Shown one piece after another: positions 17,080-24,488 of a stretch of 64,000 nt of DNA. The stretch is taken from NCBI GenBank assembly GCA_014650015.1, contig BMUD01000006.1, forward strand, positions 195,839 through 259,838, read 5' to 3'. A program made the position numbers and the translations under genes. Every line of letters begins with the position of its first letter. Within the stretch, counting starts at the first letter, position 1. The stretch comes from Streptomyces griseoloalbus. GTDB taxonomy: Bacteria; Actinomycetota; Actinomycetes; Streptomycetales; Streptomycetaceae. A model generated the notes under the pieces. The model was given only the letters and a program-made list of their open reading frames with translations. It was not told the origin of the DNA and searched no databases.

Positions 17080-17877
17080 GTGCCGCTCCTGACCGGAGCC
17101 GAACCGTTCCGCCATGAGGGCGGGGACGCCGCCGTCCTTCTCTGCCACGGCTTCACCGGTTCGCCGCAGTCGCTGCGCCCCTGGGCGGAGCATCTCGCCG
17201 AGCGCGGACTGACCGTCTCGCTGCCGCTGCTGCCCGGGCACGGCACCCGCTGGCAGGACCTCGGGGTCACCGGCTGGCAGGACTGGTACGCGGTGGTGGA
17301 CCGCGAGCTGCGACTGCTGCGGGACCGCTGCGAGCGGGTGTTCGTGGCCGGGCTGTCGATGGGCGGCGCGCTGGCCCTGCGGCTGGCCGCGCGGCACGGT
17401 GACGCGGTGAGCGGGGTGATGGTCGTCAACCCGGCGAACCGGGTGCACGGGGTGGCCGCGCACGCCCTTCCGGTGCTCCGTCACCTGGTGCCCGCGACGA
17501 AGGGAATCGCGAGCGACATCGCGATGCCGTCGAGCACGGAGCTCGGGTACGAACGGGTGCCGCTGCACGCGGCCCACTCCCTGCGGAACCTCTTCCGGCT
17601 CGTCGACGGTGAGCTGCCCCAGGTCACCCAGCCGTTGCTGCTGCTGCGCAGCCCACAGGACCATGTGGTGCCGCCCGCGGACTCGGCGCGGATCCTCGGC
17701 CGCGTGTCGTCGACGGACGTCACGGAGATCCTGCTGGAACAGAGCTACCACGTGGCGACGTTGGACTACGACGCGGAGCGGATCTTCCAGGAGAGCACCG
17801 CGTTCATCGGCCGGCTCGCACCCGGCGCCGTCAAGGAGCCCGGTCTCGGCAAGGAAGGGACGACCGCAGGTGGCTGA
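17080..17877 (+). CDS. Alpha/beta hydrolase (carboxylesterase type)
   Basis: This 265-residue hydrolase of the Est30/monoglyceride-lipase type shows an oxyanion segment VLLCHGFTGSPQSLRPWAEH, nucleophile elbow AGLSMGGALAL, acid in RSPQDHVVP and base in SYHVATLDYD. It should hydrolyse short- to medium-chain esters; the true substrate is not known. The start is GTG 17080, since AGGAGG lies 6 nt upstream; an in-frame GTG at 17047 lacks such a site. It is divergent from the acyltransferase and overlaps the next gene by 8 bp, suggesting co-transcription. Confidence 0.92.
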   Translation: MPLLTGAEPFRHEGGDAAVLLCHGFTGSPQSLRPWAEHLAERGLTVSLPLLPGHGTRWQDLGVTGWQDWYAVVDRELRLLRDRCERVFVAGLSMGGALALRLAARHGDAVSGVMVVNPANRVHGVAAHALPVLRHLVPATKGIASDIAMPSSTELGYERVPLHAAHSLRNLFRLVDGELPQVTQPLLLLRSPQDHVVPPADSARILGRVSSTDVTEILLEQSYHVATLDYDAERIFQESTAFIGRLAPGAVKEPGLGKEGTTAGG

Positions 17878-18523
17878 GCACGACTCGGACCGCGAGGACC
17901 GCGAGGGCCGTGAAGGCAGAGAAGGCCGCGAGGGCCGCGAGGGCCGCGAAGGCCGTGAAGGCCGTGAAGGCCGCGAGCCGGAGGAGCAGGGCGTCCCCTT
18001 CGACGAGGACGCCGCGTGGGCGGCGATCGTCGCCGGGTACGGAGAGGAGCCGCCGGACCCGCCGGGCGCCAAGCCGTTCAAGTCGATCGAGGACCTGGCG
18101 CTGCTGGAGCCCGAGACCAACGAGGGGGGCGGCGTGCAGACCGAGGCGCCGCGGAAGGCCGAGGACAAGCCGACCAAGCCGCTGGGCGGCTCCGTCTCCT
18201 TCGCACCCGGGGTCGGCGGCCCGCGCGACTACAGCGTGGCCGAGCCGTCGGACGACGACCTCGACGAGAGCGACGAGGGCCACTTCGTGCCGCCGGAGCC
18301 GCCGCCGCTGCCGGATGCCGACGTCACCTCGAGGTTCGCCTGGCTGGGCGTGCTCGGCGGCCCGCTGCTCCTGCTGCTGGCGATACTGCTCGGCTGGGAG
18401 ATGACGTGGTGGCTGACCACCCTGTGCATCGGCGGCTTCCTGGGCGGCTTCGCCACCCTGGTGATGCGCATGCGCACGGACGACGAGGACGACGGCGACC
18501 CGGGCCGGGGCGCGGTGGTCTGA
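17870..18523 (+). CDS. Membrane protein with N-terminal Arg-Glu-Gly tandem repeats
   Basis: This 217-residue protein starts at GTG 17870, overlapping the esterase gene by 8 bp. Its N-terminus is highly charged and made of about eight REG tripeptide repeats (residues 11-34). Then comes a soluble acidic region with DEDAAWAAIVAGYGEEPPDP and KSIEDLALLEPETN, and finally two closely spaced transmembrane helices (about 166-206) in WLGVLGGPLLLLLAILLGW and TTLCIGGFLGGFATLVM. The C-terminus is acidic. I recognise no enzyme domain. The core resembles conserved Streptomyces membrane proteins of unknown function; the repeat tract is probably variable in length. Confidence 0.85.
   Translation: MAEHDSDREDREGREGREGREGREGREGREGREGREPEEQGVPFDEDAAWAAIVAGYGEEPPDPPGAKPFKSIEDLALLEPETNEGGGVQTEAPRKAEDKPTKPLGGSVSFAPGVGGPRDYSVAEPSDDDLDESDEGHFVPPEPPPLPDADVTSRFAWLGVLGGPLLLLLAILLGWEMTWWLTTLCIGGFLGGFATLVMRMRTDDEDDGDPGRGAVV
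17891..17980 (+). repeat. 9-bp tandem repeat within a coding region
   Basis: Ten consecutive 9-bp units encode RED, eight REG (17900-17971) and REP. Codon choice varies (CGC/CGT/AGA, GAG/GAA) but the period is exact. One copy uses the rare AGA arginine codon. Confidence 0.85.
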
Positions 18524-18529
18524 GGGCTC

Positions 18530-19285
18530 TCAGACGCCCGGGATTCTGAGGGCGGCCAGGACCGGAAGGTGGTCCGTGGCCGCCCTCAGGTCGCGCTCGG
18601 TCACCCCGGGCTGCTCGAGCGGGACGCCGCACCCCAGGACCTCGACGCCCTTGGTGGCGAAGAGGGCGTCGATACGGCGGTGCGGGGCGTCACGGACCCA
18701 GGTGTGCTCGCCGCCCCAGGGTTCCGCCGCCCAGCAGTCGGTCAGGGACTCGCTCAACCGCCGGAACGTACGCCCCTCAGGCCGCTCGTTCAGGTCCCCG
18801 CCGGCGACCGCGTGCTCCACGCCCATCGCGGCGAGCCGGTCCAGCAGCATGCCGCCCTGCTGGTACCGCTCGTCCTCCCGCAGCGACAGATGACAGCTCA
18901 GCACGCCGATCCGGGCACCGCCGAACCGGACGACGGCGGTCGCGAAGCCGCGCCGGTGCTGCCCCGGGGTGAGCGGCAGCAGGACGTCCTCGGTGCGCTC
19001 GACGGTCGCCCGCAGGGAGCACAGGATCGCGGGCCCGGCGGCCGTGGCACCCCCGGAAAGGACCACCGTCCCGGACGCGGAGGCGAGCCGGGCCAGCTTC
19101 TTGCGCCACCGGAAGAAGCGCGGCGCCTCTTGGAGCAGGACCAGATCGGGGGCGCACGCGGTGATCACCCGGGCGAGGGCGCCGGTGTCGTCGCGCATCG
19201 AGCGGATGTTGTAACTCAGGACCCGGATGACGGCCGAACCGTCGGACTCGGTCCGGGAATCGGGCAGCAGCGGAGTCGTCGCCAT
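18530..19285 (-). CDS. Endonuclease/exonuclease/phosphatase family protein
   Basis: This 251-residue protein has the EEP fold in order: VLSYNIRSMRDD (metal-binding Asn), DLVLLQEAP (catalytic Glu), VLSCHLSLREDER (His), VAGGDLNERPEG (Asp-x-Asn) and RRIDALFATKGV, with the terminal ATDHLPVLAAL (Asp-His). It is a Mg-dependent phosphoesterase; its substrate could be nucleic acid, a lipid or an inositol phosphate. The ATG at 19285 has TATCTT 7 nt upstream and no ribosome site, indicating a leaderless gene. It converges on the REG-repeat gene with 6 bp between stops. Confidence 0.9.
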   Translation of the reverse strand: MATTPLLPDSRTESDGSAVIRVLSYNIRSMRDDTGALARVITACAPDLVLLQEAPRFFRWRKKLARLASASGTVVLSGGATAAGPAILCSLRATVERTEDVLLPLTPGQHRRGFATAVVRFGGARIGVLSCHLSLREDERYQQGGMLLDRLAAMGVEHAVAGGDLNERPEGRTFRRLSESLTDCWAAEPWGGEHTWVRDAPHRRIDALFATKGVEVLGCGVPLEQPGVTERDLRAATDHLPVLAALRIPGV

Positions 19286-19292
19286 GCGGATC

Positions 19293-19298
19293 AAGATA
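19293..19298 (-). promoter_or_regulatory. -10 element of the leaderless EEP gene (TATCTT)
   Basis: TATCTT on the minus strand lies 7 nt upstream of the ATG of the phosphatase-like gene. Confidence 0.5.
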
Positions 19299-19415
19299 CG
19301 CCGACCGGCACGACGTGACGCGGGTCGGCGCTCTGCACGGACGAGGACGTCACGCGCGTTCGGCTTCATCGTCGAGGAGTCGGTGCTGCCGCGGCACACG
19401 GGCGGCGAGGACGCC

Positions 19416-19562
19416 GTCGACCGGGGTGCGTACTCCGCGCGGCCCTCCACCGAGATCGCCCGCCGGATCGGTGGGCCGTGGGCGGAGTTCCCCGGCATCC
19501 ACATGGAGTTCCTGCGCGATCCGGTGCTCTTCGCCGCGGCCCTGCGGGTGCCGGCGACGCGG
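19416..19562 (+). pseudogene. Remnant of an alpha/beta hydrolase gene (C-terminal piece)
   Basis: In the 476-bp gap between the EEP gene and glkA, one forward frame encodes GAYSARPSTEIARRIGGPWA followed by EFPGIHMEFLRDPVLFAAAL. That is the look of the C-terminal cap of Streptomyces alpha/beta hydrolases (ARP-x-x-x-IA-x-x-hGG, EFPG-x-H-x-x-FL-x-DP-x-x-FAAALR), including the catalytic histidine. No nucleophile elbow or start with a ribosome site lies upstream, so it looks like a decayed fragment. A stop is at 19650. Apart from this and the glkA terminator, nothing else is seen in the gap. Confidence 0.45.
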
Positions 19563-19699
19563 ATGCTGAGCCGTGAGGGACGGGTGCCCGCGGAATGGGC
19601 GGGAGGGCCCGCGCCGGGCGCCTGGCACGCCCCGCCTCACGTCATCGAGTGAGCGAGATCAGTGACGGCTGGAAGGGTCACCGGACGATCAGCCGACCA

Positions 19700-19747
19700 C
19701 ACGGCGGCGCCCGCCGCCCCCGGAGGGACCAGGCGGGCGCCGCCGTG
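19700..19747 (-). terminator. glkA terminator
   Basis: A perfect 15-bp stem (19700-19714 with 19733-19747, 18-nt loop) lies 15 bp past the glkA stop. No clear T tract follows, as is common in Streptomyces. Confidence 0.75.
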
Positions 19748-19761
19748 CGCAGGGGCGGAGG

Positions 19762-20715
19762 TCACATGATCGGATCCGGCTCCCGGGCCAGGTCCGCCGC
19801 GCCCACCAGGCCGGCCTTGTTGCCGAGCTGGGCGGCGAGGACGTCGGCGACGGGGCGCCAGTTGCCGCCCACCAGCCAGCGCTTGTAGGACTTGCGGATC
19901 GGGCCGAGGACCAGTTCGCCCTCGTCGGAGAGGCCGCCGCCGACGATGAACGCCGACGGGTCGAAGAGGGAGGCCAGGTCGGCGAGGCCGGCGCCGACCC
20001 AGCGGGCCAGTTCGCGGTAGGAGTCGACGGCCACCCGGTCGCCCTGGCGGGCGGCCATGGAGATGTGCTTGCCCTCGATGCCGTCGGGGGTGCCGTCGCC
20101 GAGGGCGAGCAGCGTCTCGGCGTTCTCGGGGGTGGCGTTGGCGCGCTGCTTGGCGTAGCGGACGAGGGCGCGGCCGGAGGCGTACTGCTCCCAGCAGCCC
20201 TGGGAGCCGCAGCCGCACAGCAGGCCGTCCGGCACCATGCGGATGTGGCCGAACTCGGCGGCCACGCCGAAGTGGCCCCGGCGCAGCTTGTTGCCGATGA
20301 TGATGCCGCCGCCGAGGCCGGTGCCGAGCGTGATGCAGATGACGTTGCGGTGGCCCTTGCCGCCGCCGAACCTGTACTCGCCCCAGGCCGCGGCGTTGGC
20401 GTCGTTCTCCACGACGACCGGGAGACCCGTGCGGGCCTCGACCTCGGCCTTGAGCGGCTCGTTGCGCCAGTCGATGTTGGGCGCGAAGTACACCGTCGAA
20501 CGCTGGCGGTTGACGTACCCGGCCGCACCGATGCCCACGCCGACGATGTCGTGCCCGGCGCGGGCACCCTCCACCGCGGAGGCGATGGCGTCCACGATGC
20601 CCTCGGGCGTGCCCGGGGTCGGCACCTTGTGGGTCGAGAGGATGTTGCCTTCCTCGTCGACCACACCGGCCGCGATCTTGGTGCCGCCGATGTCGACGCC
20701 GATGGTGAGTCCCAT
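19762..20715 (-). CDS. glkA: ROK-family glucokinase
   Basis: At 317 residues this matches the length of Streptomyces GlkA, the ATP-dependent glucokinase that also takes part in glucose repression. It shows the phosphate loop TIGVDIGGTKIAAGVV, the substrate residues VENDANAAAWGEYRFG, CITLGTGLGGGIIIG and the ROK zinc motif CGCGSQGCWEQYASG (CxCGxxGCxE). The ATG at 20715 precedes the typical MGLTIGVDIGG start. A strong hairpin follows the gene. Upstream lies the DUF5304-like gene, a known neighbour of glkA in Streptomyces. Confidence 0.97.
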   Translation of the reverse strand: MGLTIGVDIGGTKIAAGVVDEEGNILSTHKVPTPGTPEGIVDAIASAVEGARAGHDIVGVGIGAAGYVNRQRSTVYFAPNIDWRNEPLKAEVEARTGLPVVVENDANAAAWGEYRFGGGKGHRNVICITLGTGLGGGIIIGNKLRRGHFGVAAEFGHIRMVPDGLLCGCGSQGCWEQYASGRALVRYAKQRANATPENAETLLALGDGTPDGIEGKHISMAARQGDRVAVDSYRELARWVGAGLADLASLFDPSAFIVGGGLSDEGELVLGPIRKSYKRWLVGGNWRPVADVLAAQLGNKAGLVGAADLAREPDPIM

Positions 20716-20842
20716 GAATCCCTCAGTTCCGGTCGAGCCCCGCTACCGCCAACGGTACCCGAGGCCCTGCCCTCGGGGGCCCGGCGTCCGTACGGTGAGC
20801 GGGCCCGGCGGGGATCATGGGTCCCCGCCGGGTACCGCGGTG

Positions 20843-21379
20843 TCAGTCCAGGTCGATGCGCTGGCCGGGGCCGGTGCCGGGGTCGTCGTCCCCGTCCCGG
20901 CGCTCGTCGAGGTCGCGGGGATCGGTCTCGCCGGCCGTCCAGCGGCGCTCCTGCTCGCGCACCGCGGAGCGGTAGGCGGCGAGGAGTTCGTTGCCGGCGG
21001 CGGCGAGGTGGTCGAAGACGTCCGGGTTGCGTTCGATGACGGGGTCGACCGCGGCCTTGGCCTGCTGGACGACCTGGCGCACCACCTGCTGAGCGGCGGG
21101 TCCGGCGACCGCGCCGAACAAGGGGGACCGCAGTCCGGAGAGCTTGTCCGCGACGGCGTCGACGAGCTTCTTCAGCTCCTCGGCGGCCGAGCCGGCGGGC
21201 GGTCCGTACTGGGTGCGGCGGCGGGCCTTCTCCGCCTCGAGGTCCTCGGCGCAGGCGGCGGCCCAGGCGTCGGTGTCGGTTTCGGTGCCGGCCGCCCGTA
21301 CGTCGTCCACCGGCTTGTCCACGGTGTCGTCCCCGGCCTTCTCCCAGGCGTCGTCGGACGGGGGGAGCTGTTCGCTCAT
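20843..21379 (-). CDS. DUF5304-like conserved hypothetical protein
   Basis: This 178-residue soluble protein has an acidic disordered N-terminus, then a conserved AWAAACAEDLEAEKARRRTQ stretch, then amphipathic helices (AEELKKLVDAVADKLSGL, QVVRQVVQQAKAAVDPVIER) and an acidic C-terminus. I know this layout from a Streptomyces family of unknown function (DUF5304) that sits beside glkA. No catalytic motif is visible. ATG 21379 is preceded by GGAGT at a suitable distance. It lies 127 bp upstream of glkA in the same direction. Confidence 0.82.
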   Translation of the reverse strand: MSEQLPPSDDAWEKAGDDTVDKPVDDVRAAGTETDTDAWAAACAEDLEAEKARRRTQYGPPAGSAAEELKKLVDAVADKLSGLRSPLFGAVAGPAAQQVVRQVVQQAKAAVDPVIERNPDVFDHLAAAGNELLAAYRSAVREQERRWTAGETDPRDLDERRDGDDDPGTGPGQRIDLD

Positions 21380-21436
21380 GACGGACTCCTGACTGCGGAT
21401 GGCCCCTCCGACGTTACCCGAACGGCCGCGGTCGCT

Positions 21437-22606
21437 TCACGGGGTGCGCGGCCACAGCTCCGGATCCGGCCGGAACCGGATGCGCAGCTCGCCCTCGCGC
21501 AGGGCGGCGCCGTCGACGGTGCAGCGACGCAGTGCGGAGGGCAGCGGGACGATGCGGCGGAACGGTCCGGCGGTGACGACGAGTTCGTCACCGCGCCGGA
21601 TCAGGTCCAGTTCGTCGCGGCGGGCGTTGGGCAGGGGGAGGTGCCAGACGAGGACGCCGTCCTGGGCGAGGCGGTCGGTGACCGGCCACTCGACCGTAAC
21701 GGTCCCCGCCCCGGCGCCGGGCACGGCGAGGGCGGCGAGGTCGTCCGTGCCGCGCGGGTCGCGTCCCAGGTGGGCGACCGGGTGGACGTCGTAGGACTCC
21801 CGCCACTCCTCCAGGGTCTTGCGCTGCTGGGCGACGGGGCCGGCGAGCCAGCTGTCCTCGACGCTCTCCGGGAGTACGCGGGTCGCGATCAGCGCGTCCG
21901 TGCGCAGTCCGCGCAGGGCGAGGCCGAGGGCCGTGGTGCGGATGGCGTCGGCACCGGCGGGGCCCGGTTCGGCGACCAGGCGTACGGCGGTGCCGCGGTC
22001 GGCGAGCACGGCCTCGACGGCGGCGAGTTGGAGGTCCAGGCGGGCCGCCGTCTCGTACAGCCACTGCGCGGGCAGCGGGACGCCGGCGAGGCGGCCGAGG
22101 ACGGGGCGCAGGGCGCGGGCGGCCTGCCGCTCGGACGGGAGCAGGCGGCGCAGGTAGCGGCGGAGTTCCTCGGGGAGAGCGAGGAGGGAGAGGGCGCGCG
22201 GGGCGGGCGGGAGATCGACGACGAGGAGGTCGTACGCCTCGGACAGCGCGGCGTCGCGCAGGGCCCGCAGGACGGCGAGTTCCTCGGCGCCGGGGAGCGG
22301 ACCGGTCTCCTCGGGTTCGAGCCGGGAGGCGCCGAGCAGGTCCAGCATGGAGGCGGCGCGGTCCTGGAGGGCGGCCAGATCGGCGCGGAAGCCCGCGTCG
22401 GGATCGACCCTGAGCGCGGTGAGTCCCGGGGCGGCCTCGACCGGCCCGGACCCGACGGGCACCCCCAGCACCGCGCCCAGGGTGTCCGTCCGGTCGGTGC
22501 CGAGCACCAGGGTGCGGGCGCCCTCACGGGCTGCGGCGAGCGCGGTGCCGGCCGCGACGGTCGTACGCCCGCTGCCGCCGGGGCCCGTGATCAGGAGAGT
22601 GCGCAT
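21437..22606 (-). CDS. ArsA/anion-transporting-type ATPase
   Basis: This 389-residue protein begins with a P-loop (LLITGPGGSGRTTVAAGTAL, residues 4-23) of the deviant Walker A type used by ArsA/Get3/MinD ATPases. A Walker B-like YDLLVVDLPPAPRALSLLAL (about residue 146) follows. The C-terminal region is beta-rich (GDELVVTAGPFRRIVPLP), like the alpha-crystallin-like domain of some bacterial ArsA homologues. Cargo is unknown. By position it matches M. tuberculosis Rv2184c. The ATG at 22606 has TAGCGT 8 nt upstream and looks leaderless. Confidence 0.85.
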   Translation of the reverse strand: MRTLLITGPGGSGRTTVAAGTALAAAREGARTLVLGTDRTDTLGAVLGVPVGSGPVEAAPGLTALRVDPDAGFRADLAALQDRAASMLDLLGASRLEPEETGPLPGAEELAVLRALRDAALSEAYDLLVVDLPPAPRALSLLALPEELRRYLRRLLPSERQAARALRPVLGRLAGVPLPAQWLYETAARLDLQLAAVEAVLADRGTAVRLVAEPGPAGADAIRTTALGLALRGLRTDALIATRVLPESVEDSWLAGPVAQQRKTLEEWRESYDVHPVAHLGRDPRGTDDLAALAVPGAGAGTVTVEWPVTDRLAQDGVLVWHLPLPNARRDELDLIRRGDELVVTAGPFRRIVPLPSALRRCTVDGAALREGELRIRFRPDPELWPRTP

Positions 22607-22614
22607 GGGGGTGA

Positions 22615-22620
22615 ACGCTA
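22615..22620 (-). promoter_or_regulatory. -10 element of the leaderless ArsA-like gene (TAGCGT)
   Basis: TAGCGT on the minus strand lies 8 nt upstream of the ATG. The rest of the 208-bp gap to the SRPBCC gene holds two GTGTCAC copies (about 22735 and 22746) but no gene. Confidence 0.45.
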
Positions 22621-22814
22621 CCGGTCGGGTCGGCGGGCGCGGCCGGAACCTCCGCTCGCCTCGGGGTCCCACCGGTCGGGGCGCTGCCTTAGGTCGGGCG
22701 GACCCGGGTCGTGCGGCCGCCGGACTGTGTCACTTTCCAGGAAGGTGTCACAGTTCCCGGCCCCAGCACCCCGGCCCTCCCGGCCACGGCTCCGGCGCCC
22801 GCCCTTGCGGAGCC

Positions 22815-23258
22815 CTACTCGGGGCCCGCCTCCACCCGCTTCTTCAGGCCCGCCAGGGCGCGGTCGATGATGACCTTCTCGGCCTTGCGCTTGATCATGC
22901 CGAGCATGGGGATCTTGACGTCGACGGTCAGCCGGTAGGTGACCTCGGTCGTGCCGGTGCCGGCCGGGGTGAGGAGGTAGGAGCCGTCGAGGGAGCGGAG
23001 CATCTGGGACTTCACCAGGGTCCAGGAGACCTCGTGCTCGCCGGTCCAGGTGTAGGCCAGTGTCTGGTCGTCCTTGATCGCGCCGGCGTCCATGACGAGG
23101 CGCACCTGCTCGGCGCGGCCCTCGCCGTCGGTCTTGAGGACCTCCGCCTCCTTCACCTCGCCCGTCCAGTCCGGATAGCGTGCGAAGTCGGCGATCACCC
23201 CCATGACGTCGGCCGGTGCCGCCTCGATCGTGATGCTCGAGCTGGTGTGTTCCGCCAT
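22815..23258 (-). CDS. SRPBCC / polyketide cyclase-like lipid-binding protein
   Basis: This 147-residue START-like fold protein begins SSSITIEAAPADVMGVIADF and has the family strand-turn ARYPDWTGEVKEAEVL, with a long C-terminal helix (IIDRALAGLKKRVEAG). Such proteins bind hydrophobic ligands in a central cavity; some act as cyclases or lipid carriers. By position it matches M. tuberculosis Rv2185c. ATG 23258 has a GGAG site 8-10 nt upstream. Function is not determinable beyond ligand binding. Confidence 0.88.
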   Translation of the reverse strand: MAEHTSSSITIEAAPADVMGVIADFARYPDWTGEVKEAEVLKTDGEGRAEQVRLVMDAGAIKDDQTLAYTWTGEHEVSWTLVKSQMLRSLDGSYLLTPAGTGTTEVTYRLTVDVKIPMLGMIKRKAEKVIIDRALAGLKKRVEAGPE

Positions 23259-23393
23259 CGCCGTGGCTCCTCCGGATGCGGCCGGTACTCGGATCGCCGT
23301 GCGCGAGTGCAGCGCACGCCTGTGCAGCGGAAGGCTACCGCGCAGCCGACCGGCGCAACTCACCCCACCTGGGGCGTCCACGCCCTTCGGGCC

Positions 23394-24191
23394 TCACCAC
23401 TCGAGTGCCCAGGGCCGCCCGCTGCCCGCGAAGTGCCCCACGTTGACGCACTCGGTGGCGCCGATCCGCATCCGCCGCACCAGGGGCTGGTGCACATGCC
23501 CGAAGAGTGCGTAGCGGGGCCGGGTACGGCGGATGGCGTCCAGCAGCGCCCGGCTGCCCCGTTCGAAGCGGCGCGCGACGGTGTCGTACACCAGCTCCGG
23601 CACCTCCGGCGGGATGTGGGTGCACAGCACGTCGACCTCGCCGACGGCCTCGATCTTCGCCGCGTACTCCTCGTCACTGATCTCGTACGGCGTGCGCATG
23701 GGCGTACGCAGTCCCCCGCCGACGAAGCCGAAGGTCCGGCCGCCGATCTCCACCCGCTCCCCGTCGAGGACGGTCGTACCGGGCCCGGCGTACTCGTGCC
23801 ACAGGGGTGGCATGTCGACGTTGCCGTAGGTGGCGTACGTCGGGGTGGGGAAGGCGGCGAACAGCTCGGCGTACTGCTTGCGCACCGCCTTCTCGATCGC
23901 CGCGGCCCGGTCCGTGCCGATGCCCGCCCACAGCCGGCGCTGGAACTCGCGCGCCTCCTCGAAGCGGCGGGCGGTGCGTAGCTCCACGATGCGGTCGGCG
24001 TTCCCGGTGCCGAACAGGTCGGGGAAGATGCCGCGCGAGTGGTCGGCGTAGTCGAGGAAGAGCACCAGGTCGCCCAGGCAGATCAGGGCGTCGGCGCCCT
24101 CGCCGGCCCGGGTTAGGTCACGGGCGTTGCCGTGCACGTCACTGACCACGTGGACACGCGTGCGGTGCTTGCCGCCTGGAGTGGGTGCCAT
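23394..24191 (-). CDS. Calcineurin-like metallophosphoesterase
   Basis: This 265-residue protein has the five-block phosphoesterase signature: VHVVSDVHGNARDL, DALICLGDLVLFLDY, TYGNVDMPPLW (a GNxD variant of GNHE), VLCTHIPPEV and YALFGHVHQPLV. It binds two metal ions and hydrolyses phosphomono- or diesters; the substrate is unknown. The ATG at 24191 lies 8 nt after TACCCT, a leaderless arrangement. An in-frame ATG three codons earlier is less likely. It is divergent from the acyl-CoA ligase gene. Confidence 0.9.
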   Translation of the reverse strand: MAPTPGGKHRTRVHVVSDVHGNARDLTRAGEGADALICLGDLVLFLDYADHSRGIFPDLFGTGNADRIVELRTARRFEEAREFQRRLWAGIGTDRAAAIEKAVRKQYAELFAAFPTPTYATYGNVDMPPLWHEYAGPGTTVLDGERVEIGGRTFGFVGGGLRTPMRTPYEISDEEYAAKIEAVGEVDVLCTHIPPEVPELVYDTVARRFERGSRALLDAIRRTRPRYALFGHVHQPLVRRMRIGATECVNVGHFAGSGRPWALEW

Positions 24192-24488
24192 GGCGATCAA
24201 GGGTAAGCGTGTGCGGCATGCGTGAACAATGGCGGGCGGACCTGCGGTTACTGGCTCGTCGGTGAGGGGGTGGACTACTGTGCGCTATGGAACACCAGCC
24301 TGTGTGACGCAGCGAACATCTCGCCGGGCCCCCCTGTCGTAGACGCCATACCGGCGGGTAACGTCCGGGCAGTCCAGTCGTGCTCGGGATTTCAACAGGT
24401 GAATTCGCGAGCATCCGCCCCGAGCCTTGGACCGCACCGTCGCATCGCACCACGTAGTGGCGCCGGCGCCCTAAGAGGAGCAGCAGTC
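24192..24488. other. Intergenic region between divergent genes
   Basis: This 297-bp gap holds the TACCCT element of the phosphoesterase gene (minus strand, 24200-24205) and the AGAGGAG ribosome site of the acyl-CoA ligase gene (about 24474-24480). I see no gene and no strong hairpin in it. Confidence 0.5.

Noticed and set aside
19227-19652. XRE-type regulator with DUF5753 in the gap before glkA
   Set aside because: FGFIVEESVL followed by GG looked like DUF5753, but the rest fits the C-terminus of an alpha/beta hydrolase better and no HTH is present.
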